Positions 17,668-27,548 of a DNA stretch of 64,000 nt are shown here, piece by piece (the first letter of the stretch is position 1; every line of letters begins with the position of its first letter). The translations under genes and the position numbers were made by a program. The stretch lies in NCBI GenBank assembly GCA_019637155.1, contig JAHBWE010000030.1:1-64000 (forward strand). The letters are read 5' to 3'. The notes under the pieces are model-generated. The model did not search any database. It saw nothing but the letters and a program-made list of their open reading frames with translations, and had not been told where the DNA came from. Source of the stretch: Labilithrix sp. (lineage in GTDB: Bacteria > Myxococcota_A > Polyangia > Polyangiales > Polyangiaceae).

Positions 17668-18291
17668 ATGAAAACCACGATTGCGATCAGCGTGAGCCTC
17701 GCGCTCGCGCTCGCGGCCTGCGCCGATCGGCCGCCGCCGCGTCAGCCGGGCACCACCACGACGAACACGACCACGACGACGTCGTACCCCTCGTACCAGC
17801 AGAGCTCGCTGCAGGAGAGCACGACCTCGGCCTACGGCGAGTCGTCGCCCGGCGCGATCTCGACGATCGGCACGGGCAACAACGACGGCACGTACGTGAC
17901 GAACGCCTCCGAGGACGGCGTCGTCCACTCGGCGCCGCTCGCGCCGCCGCCCGAGCCGGCGCTCAACGATCCCGAGGCGGCCGTGCGCCCCGCGCAGCCG
18001 GGGCCCGCGAACGCGAAGGCGCCGGACGGCAAGTCGCCGACCGCCGCGGCGGCGACGGATCAGGGCAACAGCAAGGGCGAGGTGGCGATCACGGCGCGCA
18101 TCCGCAAGGCGCTCGTCGCGTCGGACACGCTCTCCGTCGGCGCCAAGAACGTGAAGGTGATCACGTCGGGCACGAAGGTCACGCTCCGCGGCGACGTGAA
18201 GACGGAGGCCGAGAAGAACGAGATCGAGGGCGTCGCGCGGAACACCGACGGCGTCACCGAAGTCGAGAACCAGCTCGTCGTGAAGAAGTGA
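17668..18291 (+). CDS. BON-domain lipoprotein
   Basis: The lipobox ALAAC (residues 14-18) predicts an acylated envelope protein. A Thr-rich stretch and a Pro/Ala-rich linker of about 100 residues follow. Residues 137-207 form a BON domain (EVAITARIRKALVAS, VKVITSGTKVTLRGDV, NEIEGVARNTDGVTEVEN), as in OsmY-like periplasmic stress proteins that bind membranes or phospholipid. The ATG at 17668 was chosen because the lipoprotein signal begins there; the frame is open far upstream but that part is a shadow of the membrane-protein gene. The glycine-zipper protein starts 16 bp downstream, suggesting a stress-related pair. Confidence 0.85.
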   Translation: MKTTIAISVSLALALAACADRPPPRQPGTTTTNTTTTTSYPSYQQSSLQESTTSAYGESSPGAISTIGTGNNDGTYVTNASEDGVVHSAPLAPPPEPALNDPEAAVRPAQPGPANAKAPDGKSPTAAAATDQGNSKGEVAITARIRKALVASDTLSVGAKNVKVITSGTKVTLRGDVKTEAEKNEIEGVARNTDGVTEVENQLVVKK

Positions 18292-18307
18292 GCAGAGGGC
18301 CGGAGTC

Positions 18308-18868
18308 ATGAAGAAAGCAATCATCGGTACCGTTCAGAACAAGGCCCAGGCGGACGCGGTCGTCACGCAGCTCCGCAACGCCGGCTTCGAGAACAAGGAC
18401 ATCTCCGTCATCTTCCCCGCCCCCGACGGCGAGCACGTGATGAAGAGCCGCATCGACGACAAGGGCGGCCAGGAGACGAAGGCGGCCGACGGCGCGATCG
18501 CCGGCACCGGCGCGGGCGCGGTCTTCGGCGGCTCGCTCGGCCTCCTCGCCGGCATCGGCGCGCTCGCGATCCCGGGCCTCGGCCCCTTCATCGCGGCGGG
18601 TCCGATCGTCGCGACCCTCACCGGCCTCGCCGCGGGCGCGACGGTGGGCGGCTTCACCGGCGCGCTCATCGGCCTCGGCGTCCCCGAGGATCAGGCGCGC
18701 CAGTACGAGACGCACATCCGCGGCGGCGGCGCCCTCATCGCGGTCCACGGCGAGAACGAGGAGGAGCAACGCAAGGCGCGCGACATGCTCATCGCGATCG
18801 GCGCAAGCCGCGTCGCCGTGACCCCCGAGCCCCTCTCCGACCGCGACCCCATCTCGACCCAGCGCTGA
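18308..18868 (+). CDS. General-stress-17M-like protein with glycine zipper
   Basis: The N-terminal part (residues 1-50, KKAIIGTVQNKAQADAVVTQLRNAGF) matches the short ferredoxin-like domain of general stress protein 17M/YflT-type proteins. The middle (about 62-125) is a glycine-zipper hydrophobic region with repeated GxxxG steps, a membrane-insertion signature. The last 55 residues (HIRGGGALIAVHGENEEE) form a second small alpha/beta unit. The gene directly follows the BON lipoprotein. A role in envelope stress is inference from the domain pair. Confidence 0.75.
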   Translation: MKKAIIGTVQNKAQADAVVTQLRNAGFENKDISVIFPAPDGEHVMKSRIDDKGGQETKAADGAIAGTGAGAVFGGSLGLLAGIGALAIPGLGPFIAAGPIVATLTGLAAGATVGGFTGALIGLGVPEDQARQYETHIRGGGALIAVHGENEEEQRKARDMLIAIGASRVAVTPEPLSDRDPISTQR

Positions 18869-18895
18869 CACGCGGCCCCGCGCGCCGGCCGCTCG

Positions 18896-19687
18896 CTACC
18901 TGCCGCGGACGCGGACGTCGATGCGGCGGCCGATGGCGAGGGCGAAGAACGCGCTGCCCTCGCCGCCGGCGTAGCTGCCGCCGATCGCGAAGACCTCGCC
19001 GTGGAGGCCGTCGTGCACGGCGTCGGAACTCACCGTCGCGACGAGGTGGAGCTTCGTCGTCTTGCCCTTCGCGACGAACGTGCGGCCTTTGATGAGGGCG
19101 AGCGTGCGGCGGATCGCGCTCGACAACGCAGGGCTCGGCGCGCCGAGCACCTGCGTGCCCTCGAGGTGACCGCTCTCGTCGATCGTCAACACGACGTCGG
19201 CCTCACCGGCGGAGCCGAGCGCGGCGGTGCGCCAGATCGGATCCGCGCTCGCCGCCTGCGGGAAGCCACGCGTGAACGCCGTCGCGAGGTCCGTCGCCGA
19301 GCGTTCCCCCACCGCGCCGTAGAGCGCAGGCGGCCCCGTCGACTCGCCGCCGCTCTCGCCGTGCGCGCTCGAGGGCTTCCCCGCCGACGGACGCCCCGCG
19401 CGCGCCGCCAGCTTCCCGGCCTTGCCCCTCGCGCGCGGCGTCGGCTTCGCCGGCGCATCGCCATCGCTGGCCGGCGCCTCGACGCCGTCGACCTCGCTCG
19501 ACGCCCACGCGTTCGCGAGCGCGACGTCCGTATCCGGCGCCGGCAGCTCGAACGTCTCCCCCGCGAGCGCCGGCAGCGGATCGACGTGCTCGGGCTCCAC
19601 AGGCACCGCCCGATGATGAAACAACACCGCCGCGACGACGACATGCGCGCTCAAAGAAACGCCAAAGGTGATCCACAAGCCGCGCAC
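18896..19687 (-). CDS. TonB-like periplasmic protein
   Basis: A single N-terminal membrane anchor (WITFGVSLSAHVVVAAVLFHH) is followed by about 110 Ala/Pro/Lys-rich residues, a typical periplasm-spanning linker. The C-terminal 90 residues (ADVVLTIDESGHLEGTQVLG, ALSSAIRRTLALIKGRTF) form a TonB/TolA-like C-terminal domain. No ExbB/ExbD genes are in the window. The GTG at 19687 is the best start because it gives the anchor; a TTG at 19678 is possible. The frame upstream runs through repeat copy 2 and is not coding. Partners are unknown. Confidence 0.75.
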   Translation of the reverse strand: MRGLWITFGVSLSAHVVVAAVLFHHRAVPVEPEHVDPLPALAGETFELPAPDTDVALANAWASSEVDGVEAPASDGDAPAKPTPRARGKAGKLAARAGRPSAGKPSSAHGESGGESTGPPALYGAVGERSATDLATAFTRGFPQAASADPIWRTAALGSAGEADVVLTIDESGHLEGTQVLGAPSPALSSAIRRTLALIKGRTFVAKGKTTKLHLVATVSSDAVHDGLHGEVFAIGGSYAGGEGSAFFALAIGRRIDVRVRGR

Positions 19688-19734
19688 GCCCTCACAGTCT
19701 GCCCCATCCCCCAAAAGTTCCCGCCCAAACAAAA

Positions 19735-19836
19735 GGGGCCCCAGAAGCGGCCGCGCAAGCGGTTGCGAAGCAACCCGAGCGCGAAGCGCGAGGGCCGTGT
19801 CTGGGGTGGGGTGTCGGGGCGAAGCCCCGACGTTGA
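19735..19836 (+). repeat. Structured intergenic repeat, copy 2 of 3
   Basis: This is the same architecture as at 14407-14508, in the divergent gap before malQ. Hairpin two is TTGC-GAA-GCAA (copy 1: TCGC-GAA-GCGA), a compensated C:G to T:A change. Hairpin three is CCC-GA-GCGC-GAA-GCGC-GA-GGG. Hairpin four is one base pair shorter on both arms (GGGGC-GAA-GCCCC), a compensated indel. The element ends 29 bp before the malQ ATG candidate. Confidence 0.85.
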
Positions 19837-19883
19837 CTAAGTGAGCTTGCGAAATTCCTCTGCAAATGGGAAAGGACGGGGCC

Positions 19884-21431
19884 GTGTCAGCCAGGCTCTC
19901 GGGGGTAACGATCCCGCTCTTTTCTCTGCGATCTCGCTCGGATTGGGGCATCGGCCAGATCACGGATCTCCCCGCCGCGGCCGCCTTCTTCCTCCGCGCC
20001 GGCCAGAAGCTCCTCCAAGTGCTGCCCACGCACGAGCTGGCCGAGGGCGAGACCAGCCCCTACGGCGCGCTCTCCGCGTTCGCGCTCGATCCCATCTTCA
20101 TCGACGTCGAGTCGGTGCCCGACGCCGACGTCCAGCTCGGTCGTCAGGTCCTCGGCGACGACGGCGTCAACGCGCTCATGCACGTCCGCGCCGCGAAGAG
20201 CGTGGACTACGGCGTCGTTCGCACGTTGAAGCGCAAGGTCCTCGCCGCCGCCGCCGCGCGCTTCCGCGAGGCCGCGCAGGGCGAGCGAACGAAGGCCTTC
20301 GACGCCTTCGTGGAGCGCGAGCGCTCCTGGCTCCACGATCACGCGCTCTACGCCGCGATCCGCCGCGCGCACGACGGCTACGGCTGGACGACGTGGCCCG
20401 CGAACGAGCGCGATCGCGCCCCCGAGGTCCTCGCCGCCGCGATCGCGCCGAAAGAACACGGCGACCTCGGCGCGCGTGTCCTCGAGGAGATGTACCTCCA
20501 GTGGATCGCGCACGAGCAGTGGTTCGCGGCGCGCAAGAAGCTCCACGAGCTCGGCGTCGTCCTGATGGGCGACATGCCGTTCATCATCGGCAGCGAGAGC
20601 TCCGACATCTGGGCGCACCGCGAGCAGTTTCGCACCGACGTCTCGCTCGGCGCGCCGCCCGACGACTTCTCCGCCGACGGCCAGAGCTGGGGCCTCCCCG
20701 CCTACGACTGGTCGGCGATGGACAAGGACGGCCTCGCGTGGCTCCGCGCGCGCGCGAAGCACGAGGCGGAGCTCTTCGATCGCTTCCGCATCGATCACGT
20801 GATCGGCTTCTTCCGCCAGTGGCTCACGCCGCCGGGAGAGAAGGGCGCGTTCGATCCGACCGAGGAACCGGCGCAGCAGGCGCGCGGCGAGAAGGTGCTG
20901 CGCGCGATGATCGAGGCGGCCGGCCCCGGTACCGTCATCGCGGAGAACCTCGGCGTCATCCCCGACTGGGCGCGCGAGATCATGGCCCGCCTCGAGCTCC
21001 CCGGCTACAAGGTCCTGCCCTGGGAGCGCGACGAGGACTTCATCCCGCGCGACGTGAAGGCGTTCCCCGAGCTCTCCGTGTCGACGTGGAGCACGCACGA
21101 CACGTGGCCGATCACGGAGTGGTGGTACCGCCTCGAGGACTGGGAGCGCGAGCGCATCGCGAAGCAGGCCGACGTCCCGCTCGACACGCCGGAGAAAGAT
21201 CGCGAGCTCGCGCTCGTCCGGCTCCTCTTCTCGTCGCGCTCGAACCTCACGCTCCTGCTCGCGCAGGAGGTCCTCGGGGACAAGACGCGCATCAACCTGC
21301 CGGGCCACGTCGGCCCCGAGAACTGGACGTGGCGCCTCGATCGCCCGCTCGAAGAGCTCGCGGCGGACCCGGCCGTGAACGCGCGGCTCGCCGCGATCAA
21401 GACGCTCGCCCAGGGATCCGGCCGCTTCTGA
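19884..21431 (+). CDS. malQ: 4-alpha-glucanotransferase (amylomaltase, GH77)
   Basis: The enzyme disproportionates malto-oligosaccharides by moving alpha-1,4-glucan segments between chains. GH77 signatures are present: SDWGIGQITDL near the start, SPYGALSAFALDPIFI, the nucleophile Asp in FDRFRIDHVIGFF, the acid/base Glu in VIAENLG and the stabilising Asp in STHDTW. The length of about 515 aa fits bacterial MalQ. An AAAGGA sits 7 nt before the GTG at 19884, so I prefer it to the in-frame ATG at 19866, which has no ribosome-binding site. It heads an alpha-glucan cluster with glgX on the same strand 1 kb downstream. Repeat copy 2 lies directly upstream. Confidence 0.95.
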   Translation: MSARLSGVTIPLFSLRSRSDWGIGQITDLPAAAAFFLRAGQKLLQVLPTHELAEGETSPYGALSAFALDPIFIDVESVPDADVQLGRQVLGDDGVNALMHVRAAKSVDYGVVRTLKRKVLAAAAARFREAAQGERTKAFDAFVERERSWLHDHALYAAIRRAHDGYGWTTWPANERDRAPEVLAAAIAPKEHGDLGARVLEEMYLQWIAHEQWFAARKKLHELGVVLMGDMPFIIGSESSDIWAHREQFRTDVSLGAPPDDFSADGQSWGLPAYDWSAMDKDGLAWLRARAKHEAELFDRFRIDHVIGFFRQWLTPPGEKGAFDPTEEPAQQARGEKVLRAMIEAAGPGTVIAENLGVIPDWAREIMARLELPGYKVLPWERDEDFIPRDVKAFPELSVSTWSTHDTWPITEWWYRLEDWERERIAKQADVPLDTPEKDRELALVRLLFSSRSNLTLLLAQEVLGDKTRINLPGHVGPENWTWRLDRPLEELAADPAVNARLAAIKTLAQGSGRF

Positions 21432-21482
21432 GCGCCCTCGGGAGCGATCCAAGAAAGTTCCCGCCCGCGAGTCGAACGCACG

Positions 21483-22376
21483 ATGAGGGCGTTCGCGTTC
21501 GCGTTCGTCGTCGCGCTCGCGTGTGGGTGCCATTCGCGCCCGCGCGACGCGAAGACCCCCGACCCCGCGCTCGACGACACCGGCGTGATCTACGAGACGC
21601 TCGGCTTCGCCGCGGAGTACCAGCGGCCGTACTGCTTCGGCCTCCGTCCGGTCTCGACGTTCGGGCGCGCGCCCGTCGACGCGCCGCCGGAGTCGAGCTG
21701 TCCCGTCCACGTGCGCGTCACCGACGCCGGCGTCGCGGCGGAGACCTTCGAGCCGTTCGATCCGCACCCCGCGCACGAAGACGTGCCCGCGAAGTACCGC
21801 GTCGGATCGCGGCGCGTCCTCCGCGTCGACGACGGCTTCATCGTCGCGTACGCGGGCACCTTCGAGGGCGAGGTCTACTGGACGAGCGAGGAGGGCGACG
21901 AGCGGCGCCCGATCTCGCGCGCGCGCCTCGTCGGGTTCGCGCGCGCGCCGTCGGGGACGGTCCTCGCGCTCGGGGTCGGAAACGCGCGGCTCGGTCGCGG
22001 CGGCGTCGTCGCGCTCGATCGCGTCCGCCGCGGCGAGTACGTCCCCCGCCTCGTCGCGACGCTGCCGCTCGAGCCGAGCGCGACCGCGTTCGACGATCAC
22101 GGGCGCCTCCTCACGTACGCGCAGGGCTTCGTCGTGAGCATCGACGAGGCGGGCAAGGTGGAGAACCTCCACTACGTCGCGCGCGACATCGGCCGCGTCT
22201 CCTCGCTCGCCCGCGCCGGGAACGGCGACGTCTTCCTCGGGGTCGAGTGCGGCGTCATCCGCCTCTCCACCGATCTCGGCGCCGTGCGCGAGGAGTTCTG
22301 GTCGGCGCGGAGCGGCGCGTCGGGCCGCTGGACCCCGTGCGAAGCCGCGCAGACGCTCGTGGTCGACCGATGGTAG
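21483..22376 (+). CDS. Predicted lipoprotein of unknown function between malQ and glgX
   Basis: The signal ends in ALACGC, a lipobox. The mature protein (about 280 aa) is rich in beta strands with recurring aromatic/Gly-Asp turns (FIVAYAGTFEGEVYW, AFDDHGRLLTYAQGFVVSID, SLARAGNGDVFLGVECG). This resembles a small beta-propeller, but I do not recognise a family. Five cysteines are spread over the mature protein. It lies 51 bp after malQ and 15 bp before glgX on the same strand, so it probably shares their transcript. A role in surface sensing or binding of glucan is only a guess from context. Confidence 0.65.
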   Translation: MRAFAFAFVVALACGCHSRPRDAKTPDPALDDTGVIYETLGFAAEYQRPYCFGLRPVSTFGRAPVDAPPESSCPVHVRVTDAGVAAETFEPFDPHPAHEDVPAKYRVGSRRVLRVDDGFIVAYAGTFEGEVYWTSEEGDERRPISRARLVGFARAPSGTVLALGVGNARLGRGGVVALDRVRRGEYVPRLVATLPLEPSATAFDDHGRLLTYAQGFVVSIDEAGKVENLHYVARDIGRVSSLARAGNGDVFLGVECGVIRLSTDLGAVREEFWSARSGASGRWTPCEAAQTLVVDRW

Positions 22377-22391
22377 GGTGCGCCCCGGACC

Positions 22392-24557
<2,166 letters not shown>

Positions 24558-24642
24558 TCGCCGCTTGCGGCGCGGCCGGCGCCGCACTACGCGAGCGCGA
24601 TGGGGATTCTCTTTCGGGGCGCCGCGCTCCTCGCGGCGGGCG

Positions 24643-25008
24643 GTGACGGGGGTGCTCGTCGACGAGGACGAGGGCGTTCAGGTCGGTGACTGCACCGCGA
24701 TCAAACATCGGACCGAGCTGAACGTGAAGATGCCTTCCGATCGTTGTCCTTCGAGCTCCAACCCGCGCGTCGTCACCGTGACCGGCTCCCGCGTGGGCAC
24801 CGGCACCACGATCGAAGGTGTATGGGAGATGAACGTCGGCAAGGCGCCCGTGTTCGTCGTCGAGATCAAGGACAACGTCGCGAAGGCCTGGGACAAGGGC
24901 CGGCTCCTGCGCAACGAAGACCCCTCGCTCACGGCGTCGATCGCCGGCGGCGTCGCGACGACCTCGGGCCGCTACGACGAGCTGGCGTTCGCAGCGAAGA
25001 AGCGCTGA
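24643..25008 (+). CDS. Hypothetical small protein, start uncertain
   Basis: The frame from GTG 24643 encodes about 121 residues (VLVDEDEGVQVGDCTAIKH, VWEMNVGKAPVFVVEIKD, SLTASIAGGVATTSGRYDEL) with alternating strand-like segments and two cysteines. The open frame extends back to a TTG at 24565, but that part is Arg-rich and looks non-coding. In another frame an ATG at about 24600 begins a signal-like MGILFRGAALLAAGG, which would need a frameshift near 24640 to join this reading frame. I do not recognise the protein, and the possibility that it is broken is open. Confidence 0.4.
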   Translation: MTGVLVDEDEGVQVGDCTAIKHRTELNVKMPSDRCPSSSNPRVVTVTGSRVGTGTTIEGVWEMNVGKAPVFVVEIKDNVAKAWDKGRLLRNEDPSLTASIAGGVATTSGRYDELAFAAKKR

Positions 25009-25153
25009 CGGACCCGTCCGGTCGGACACCCCGGTCGAGACGCCTGGATCGGCCGGCGCCTACGATCGGCGAAGATCCCTTGCGCAATTCAATGAATACA
25101 TAGAGTTGGTGTCGTGGGCGCGTGGCACCGAGTGTGCAGAAGTGTCCTACACC

Positions 25154-25795
25154 ATGCGACTCTCCAAGCTTGCCGCTCCTTTCCTGGTCCTCCTTGCTCT
25201 GGCCGCGGGCGCGGGCTGCGCCCCCGAGGAGGAGGGGGAGGATACGGTCGCCGGCGAAGAGGCGATCACCGGATCCGTGCAAGGTGCACGTATCGCGCGG
25301 ATCAAGCAGGCGTACGTCGACGCGAAGCTCGAGGACTTCTCATCGATCGAGCCGCTCATCGACGTGACGGCGTGGGGCATCGGCGCGATCGATCCTCACT
25401 GGTTCTCGTTCCCCGTCGACGACCGCAACGTCGTCCTCGTCGACTTCGTCGCGGAGACGAACAAGCTCCTCGCGGAGGGGCTGCCCGGCGAGCTTGAGAC
25501 GTTCGTCCTCATTTACGACGTCGCTGGAGCGGCGCCCGACGGCGGCGGCGCCCGCCTCAACCCGGTCCTCCTGTACCGCGCCGATCGCGATCAGTGGATC
25601 GGCGTCACGCGCCATCTGCAAGAGACGACCCCGTCACTCCCCTCGGCCGACGGCGGCCTCGACGCCGGCCCGTACCCCTCGAGCGACGGCGGCCTCGACG
25701 CCGGCCCGTACCCTTCGAGCGACGGCGGCCTCGACGCCGGCCCCCGCCCCGACGGCGGCTCCTGGCCTGGCCCATCCGACGCCGGCCCCGGCTGA
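25154..25795 (+). CDS. Lipoprotein with a Gly/Asp/Pro repeat tail
   Basis: The ATG at 25154 begins a good lipoprotein signal (MRLSKLAAPFLVLLALAAGAGC). The globular part (about residues 25-155) is not recognised; it includes AITGSVQGARIARIKQAYVDA and WFSFPVDDRNVVLVDFV. The tail is a 12-residue repeat, DGGLDAGPYPSS, in about 2.7 copies, ending in DAGPG. Such tails usually act as flexible spacers. The frame extends 16 codons further upstream, but those residues would spoil the signal peptide. Confidence 0.7.
   Translation: MRLSKLAAPFLVLLALAAGAGCAPEEEGEDTVAGEEAITGSVQGARIARIKQAYVDAKLEDFSSIEPLIDVTAWGIGAIDPHWFSFPVDDRNVVLVDFVAETNKLLAEGLPGELETFVLIYDVAGAAPDGGGARLNPVLLYRADRDQWIGVTRHLQETTPSLPSADGGLDAGPYPSSDGGLDAGPYPSSDGGLDAGPRPDGGSWPGPSDAGPG
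25649..25744 (+). repeat. 36-bp tandem repeat in a lipoprotein tail
   Basis: Units start at 25649, 25685 and 25721 with an exact 36-bp period (12 codons). They are nearly identical (one cccctc/cccttc difference), so the duplication is recent or maintained by conversion. It is in frame and therefore tolerates copy-number change. Confidence 0.85.
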
Positions 25796-25943
25796 ACACA
25801 CCTCGCGCACAACGACTCGCGCAGCTCCGAGCGCGGCGCGCGCGCTTCCGCCCATCGCGCGGCCCGGCTGTGCGCCAGGTTCGGAGCTCGGTCCGCAGCT
25901 CCGCTTCGCCCCATCGGCGGGGCGGATTCGTGCGGCGTGTCGG

Positions 25944-27230
25944 TCAGCGCGCGGCGGTGATGACCTTCACTTCGGCGATCTGCGTCGTGTCGGCGCCGGC
26001 GCGGCCGGCGAGGGGGCGGGCGATCGGGTCGAACGCGTTCGGGAGCTTCTTGAAGGAGACGTCGACGTCGGCGCCGGTCGCCGGCGCGTAGTAGCCGCCG
26101 ACCTCCTGCGTGATGTTGCCGACCGTGCCGCCCCACGTCACGCCGTGGCCGGCCTTCGGGCAGAGGTTCGTGCGGCAGCTCACCGTCGCGAGCTCGAAGG
26201 TCGTCTTGAAGAGGCCCTTCTCGATCACGGTCGACGTCGACGAGACGTGCGCGCGCGCGTGGCCGAGGCTCAGCGCGCCGCTCGTCTCGCTCGCGCGGGC
26301 GACGCCCTTGCCGGAGAGGTTCGGCATGAGCGCGACGCAGCCGGCCGCGGCGGCGAGGACGAACGCGGCGCGGGCGCGGCGATCGCTCTTCGCGCGGAGG
26401 ACGAGGAACAGGAGGAGGCCGAGCGTCGCGACCATCGCGACGTTCGAGGCGGAGCGCGACGGGTTCTTCGGCGCGACGGTGGCGCTGCCGCAGCCGTTCG
26501 CGTCCGCGGGCGCGTTGTTCGCGTAGAGCTCGGAGAGGCCGGTGATGTCGTCGTCGGCCGGCTCGCGGATCGACGGATCGTTCGGCGCGGTGTAGCGGTA
26601 CATGAGCGCGTCGTGCACGCCCATCTCGTCGTTCATGCCGAGCGAGTGCCCGAGCTCGTGCGCCACGACGTGGTGGAGGTCGTAGACGAGCGAGAGATCG
26701 CCCGCGTCGTGCTCGTCGTGCTCGACGACGTCGCCCACGAGCGCGGCGCCCTTCGTCGTCTTCGTGGTCCCCTCGTGCGGGAGCACCTCGAACGCGTACG
26801 CGCCGTTGAACACGACGTCCGCGTCGAGGATCTTGCCGCTCGCGTTGTCGTACGTGAGGACGGTGATCGCGAGCGCGCGGCCGGCCGGCTCGTAGCCGCC
26901 GGGCATGAAGAAGACGCCGTTCTTGCGGTCGAAGGTCGGCGCGGTGGGGGAGCTCGCGTCGAGCTTCGCGACCTGGATGTCCGGCGCGCCGACGGTGCCG
27001 CTCCACGACTGCATCGCGACCTTCGTCGCCTCTTCGGCGGTGGCGACGTTCGCCTCGACCGACGGATCGATCGTGAAGGCGACGCGGTCGACCTCCCAGT
27101 GAACGAGCTCGCCCTTCGTCGTCTTCTTCACCGAGTACGCGTTCGCGTCGCTCGTCGTCAGCGCGAAAGAAGCGAGGCCGAGGATCGAGGCGAGGGCGAT
27201 CCGAGAGCGGAGGGTAGAAGCAGGCGCCAC
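25944..27230 (-). CDS. Exported matrixin-like zinc metalloprotease with internal membrane segments
   Basis: The signal peptide (about 1-31) ends at ANA. The protease domain has HELGHSLGMND (191-201) as its zinc site and ALMY (208-211) as the Met-turn. The third zinc ligand, normally His in HExxHxxGxxH, is Asp. A MYXO-CTERM-like unit follows: CGSATV (from C247), a hydrophobic span and RRAR. Instead of ending there, a second hydrophobic segment and about 145 more residues follow, with cysteines in VSCRTNLCP. The GTG start at 27230 has AAAAAGG 5 nt upstream. The substrate is unknown. It converges on the repeat-tail lipoprotein gene. Confidence 0.8.
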   Translation of the reverse strand: MAPASTLRSRIALASILGLASFALTTSDANAYSVKKTTKGELVHWEVDRVAFTIDPSVEANVATAEEATKVAMQSWSGTVGAPDIQVAKLDASSPTAPTFDRKNGVFFMPGGYEPAGRALAITVLTYDNASGKILDADVVFNGAYAFEVLPHEGTTKTTKGAALVGDVVEHDEHDAGDLSLVYDLHHVVAHELGHSLGMNDEMGVHDALMYRYTAPNDPSIREPADDDITGLSELYANNAPADANGCGSATVAPKNPSRSASNVAMVATLGLLLFLVLRAKSDRRARAAFVLAAAAGCVALMPNLSGKGVARASETSGALSLGHARAHVSSTSTVIEKGLFKTTFELATVSCRTNLCPKAGHGVTWGGTVGNITQEVGGYYAPATGADVDVSFKKLPNAFDPIARPLAGRAGADTTQIAEVKVITAAR

Positions 27231-27548
27231 ATAACCTTTTTACGCGAGTAAATCCGTCTCACTAAGGTTTCGGCACTACCGGCCGAAAATGAGTGTCAGC
27301 CTGTAACGTCACGGAGGCCGCGTCCGCACGCCTGGCCCCGCCCTCCGCCGCCGTCATCAGGTGTGTGTCCCAAACACGTCTCAACCATGCAACTATGCGT
27401 AACTATGCATAGATTACAGCGAGCTACAGCTCGGTTCAGGTCGCTGCTCGACCCTCAGCGCGCATGGTGTCGCGGCGTGCGCGCGCGGCTCGCCACCCAC
27501 AGGAAGGGAGCGGTAATCGGTAGTGTGGAACTACCGATTTTCGGGTCG
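27231..27548. other. Intergenic region with direct repeats and a palindrome
   Basis: No gene is supported in these 318 bp. The part next to 27231 is AT-richer than its surroundings and should hold the metalloprotease promoter. Direct repeats AACTATGCGT and AACTATGCAT abut at 27391-27410, and the second overlaps the palindrome CTATGCATAG (27403-27412). They look like a regulator-binding site, but none is identified. The inverted repeat at 27515-27539 closes the region. Confidence 0.5.
27515..27539. terminator. Terminator-like inverted repeat after the symporter gene
   Basis: A perfect 10-bp stem AATCGGTAGT/ACTACCGATT with a 5-nt loop lies 10 bp beyond the symporter stop. It is followed by TTTT only in the plus direction, so as a minus-strand terminator it lacks a good T-run. 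It may instead act as a 3' stabilising hairpin. Confidence 0.45.

Noticed and set aside
14325-17678. The long N-terminal extension of the protease open frame on the minus strand
   Set aside because: It runs antisense to the two GT-C-like genes and through repeat copy 1. The protease begins at about 14324, where a ribosome-binding site and signal segment appear.
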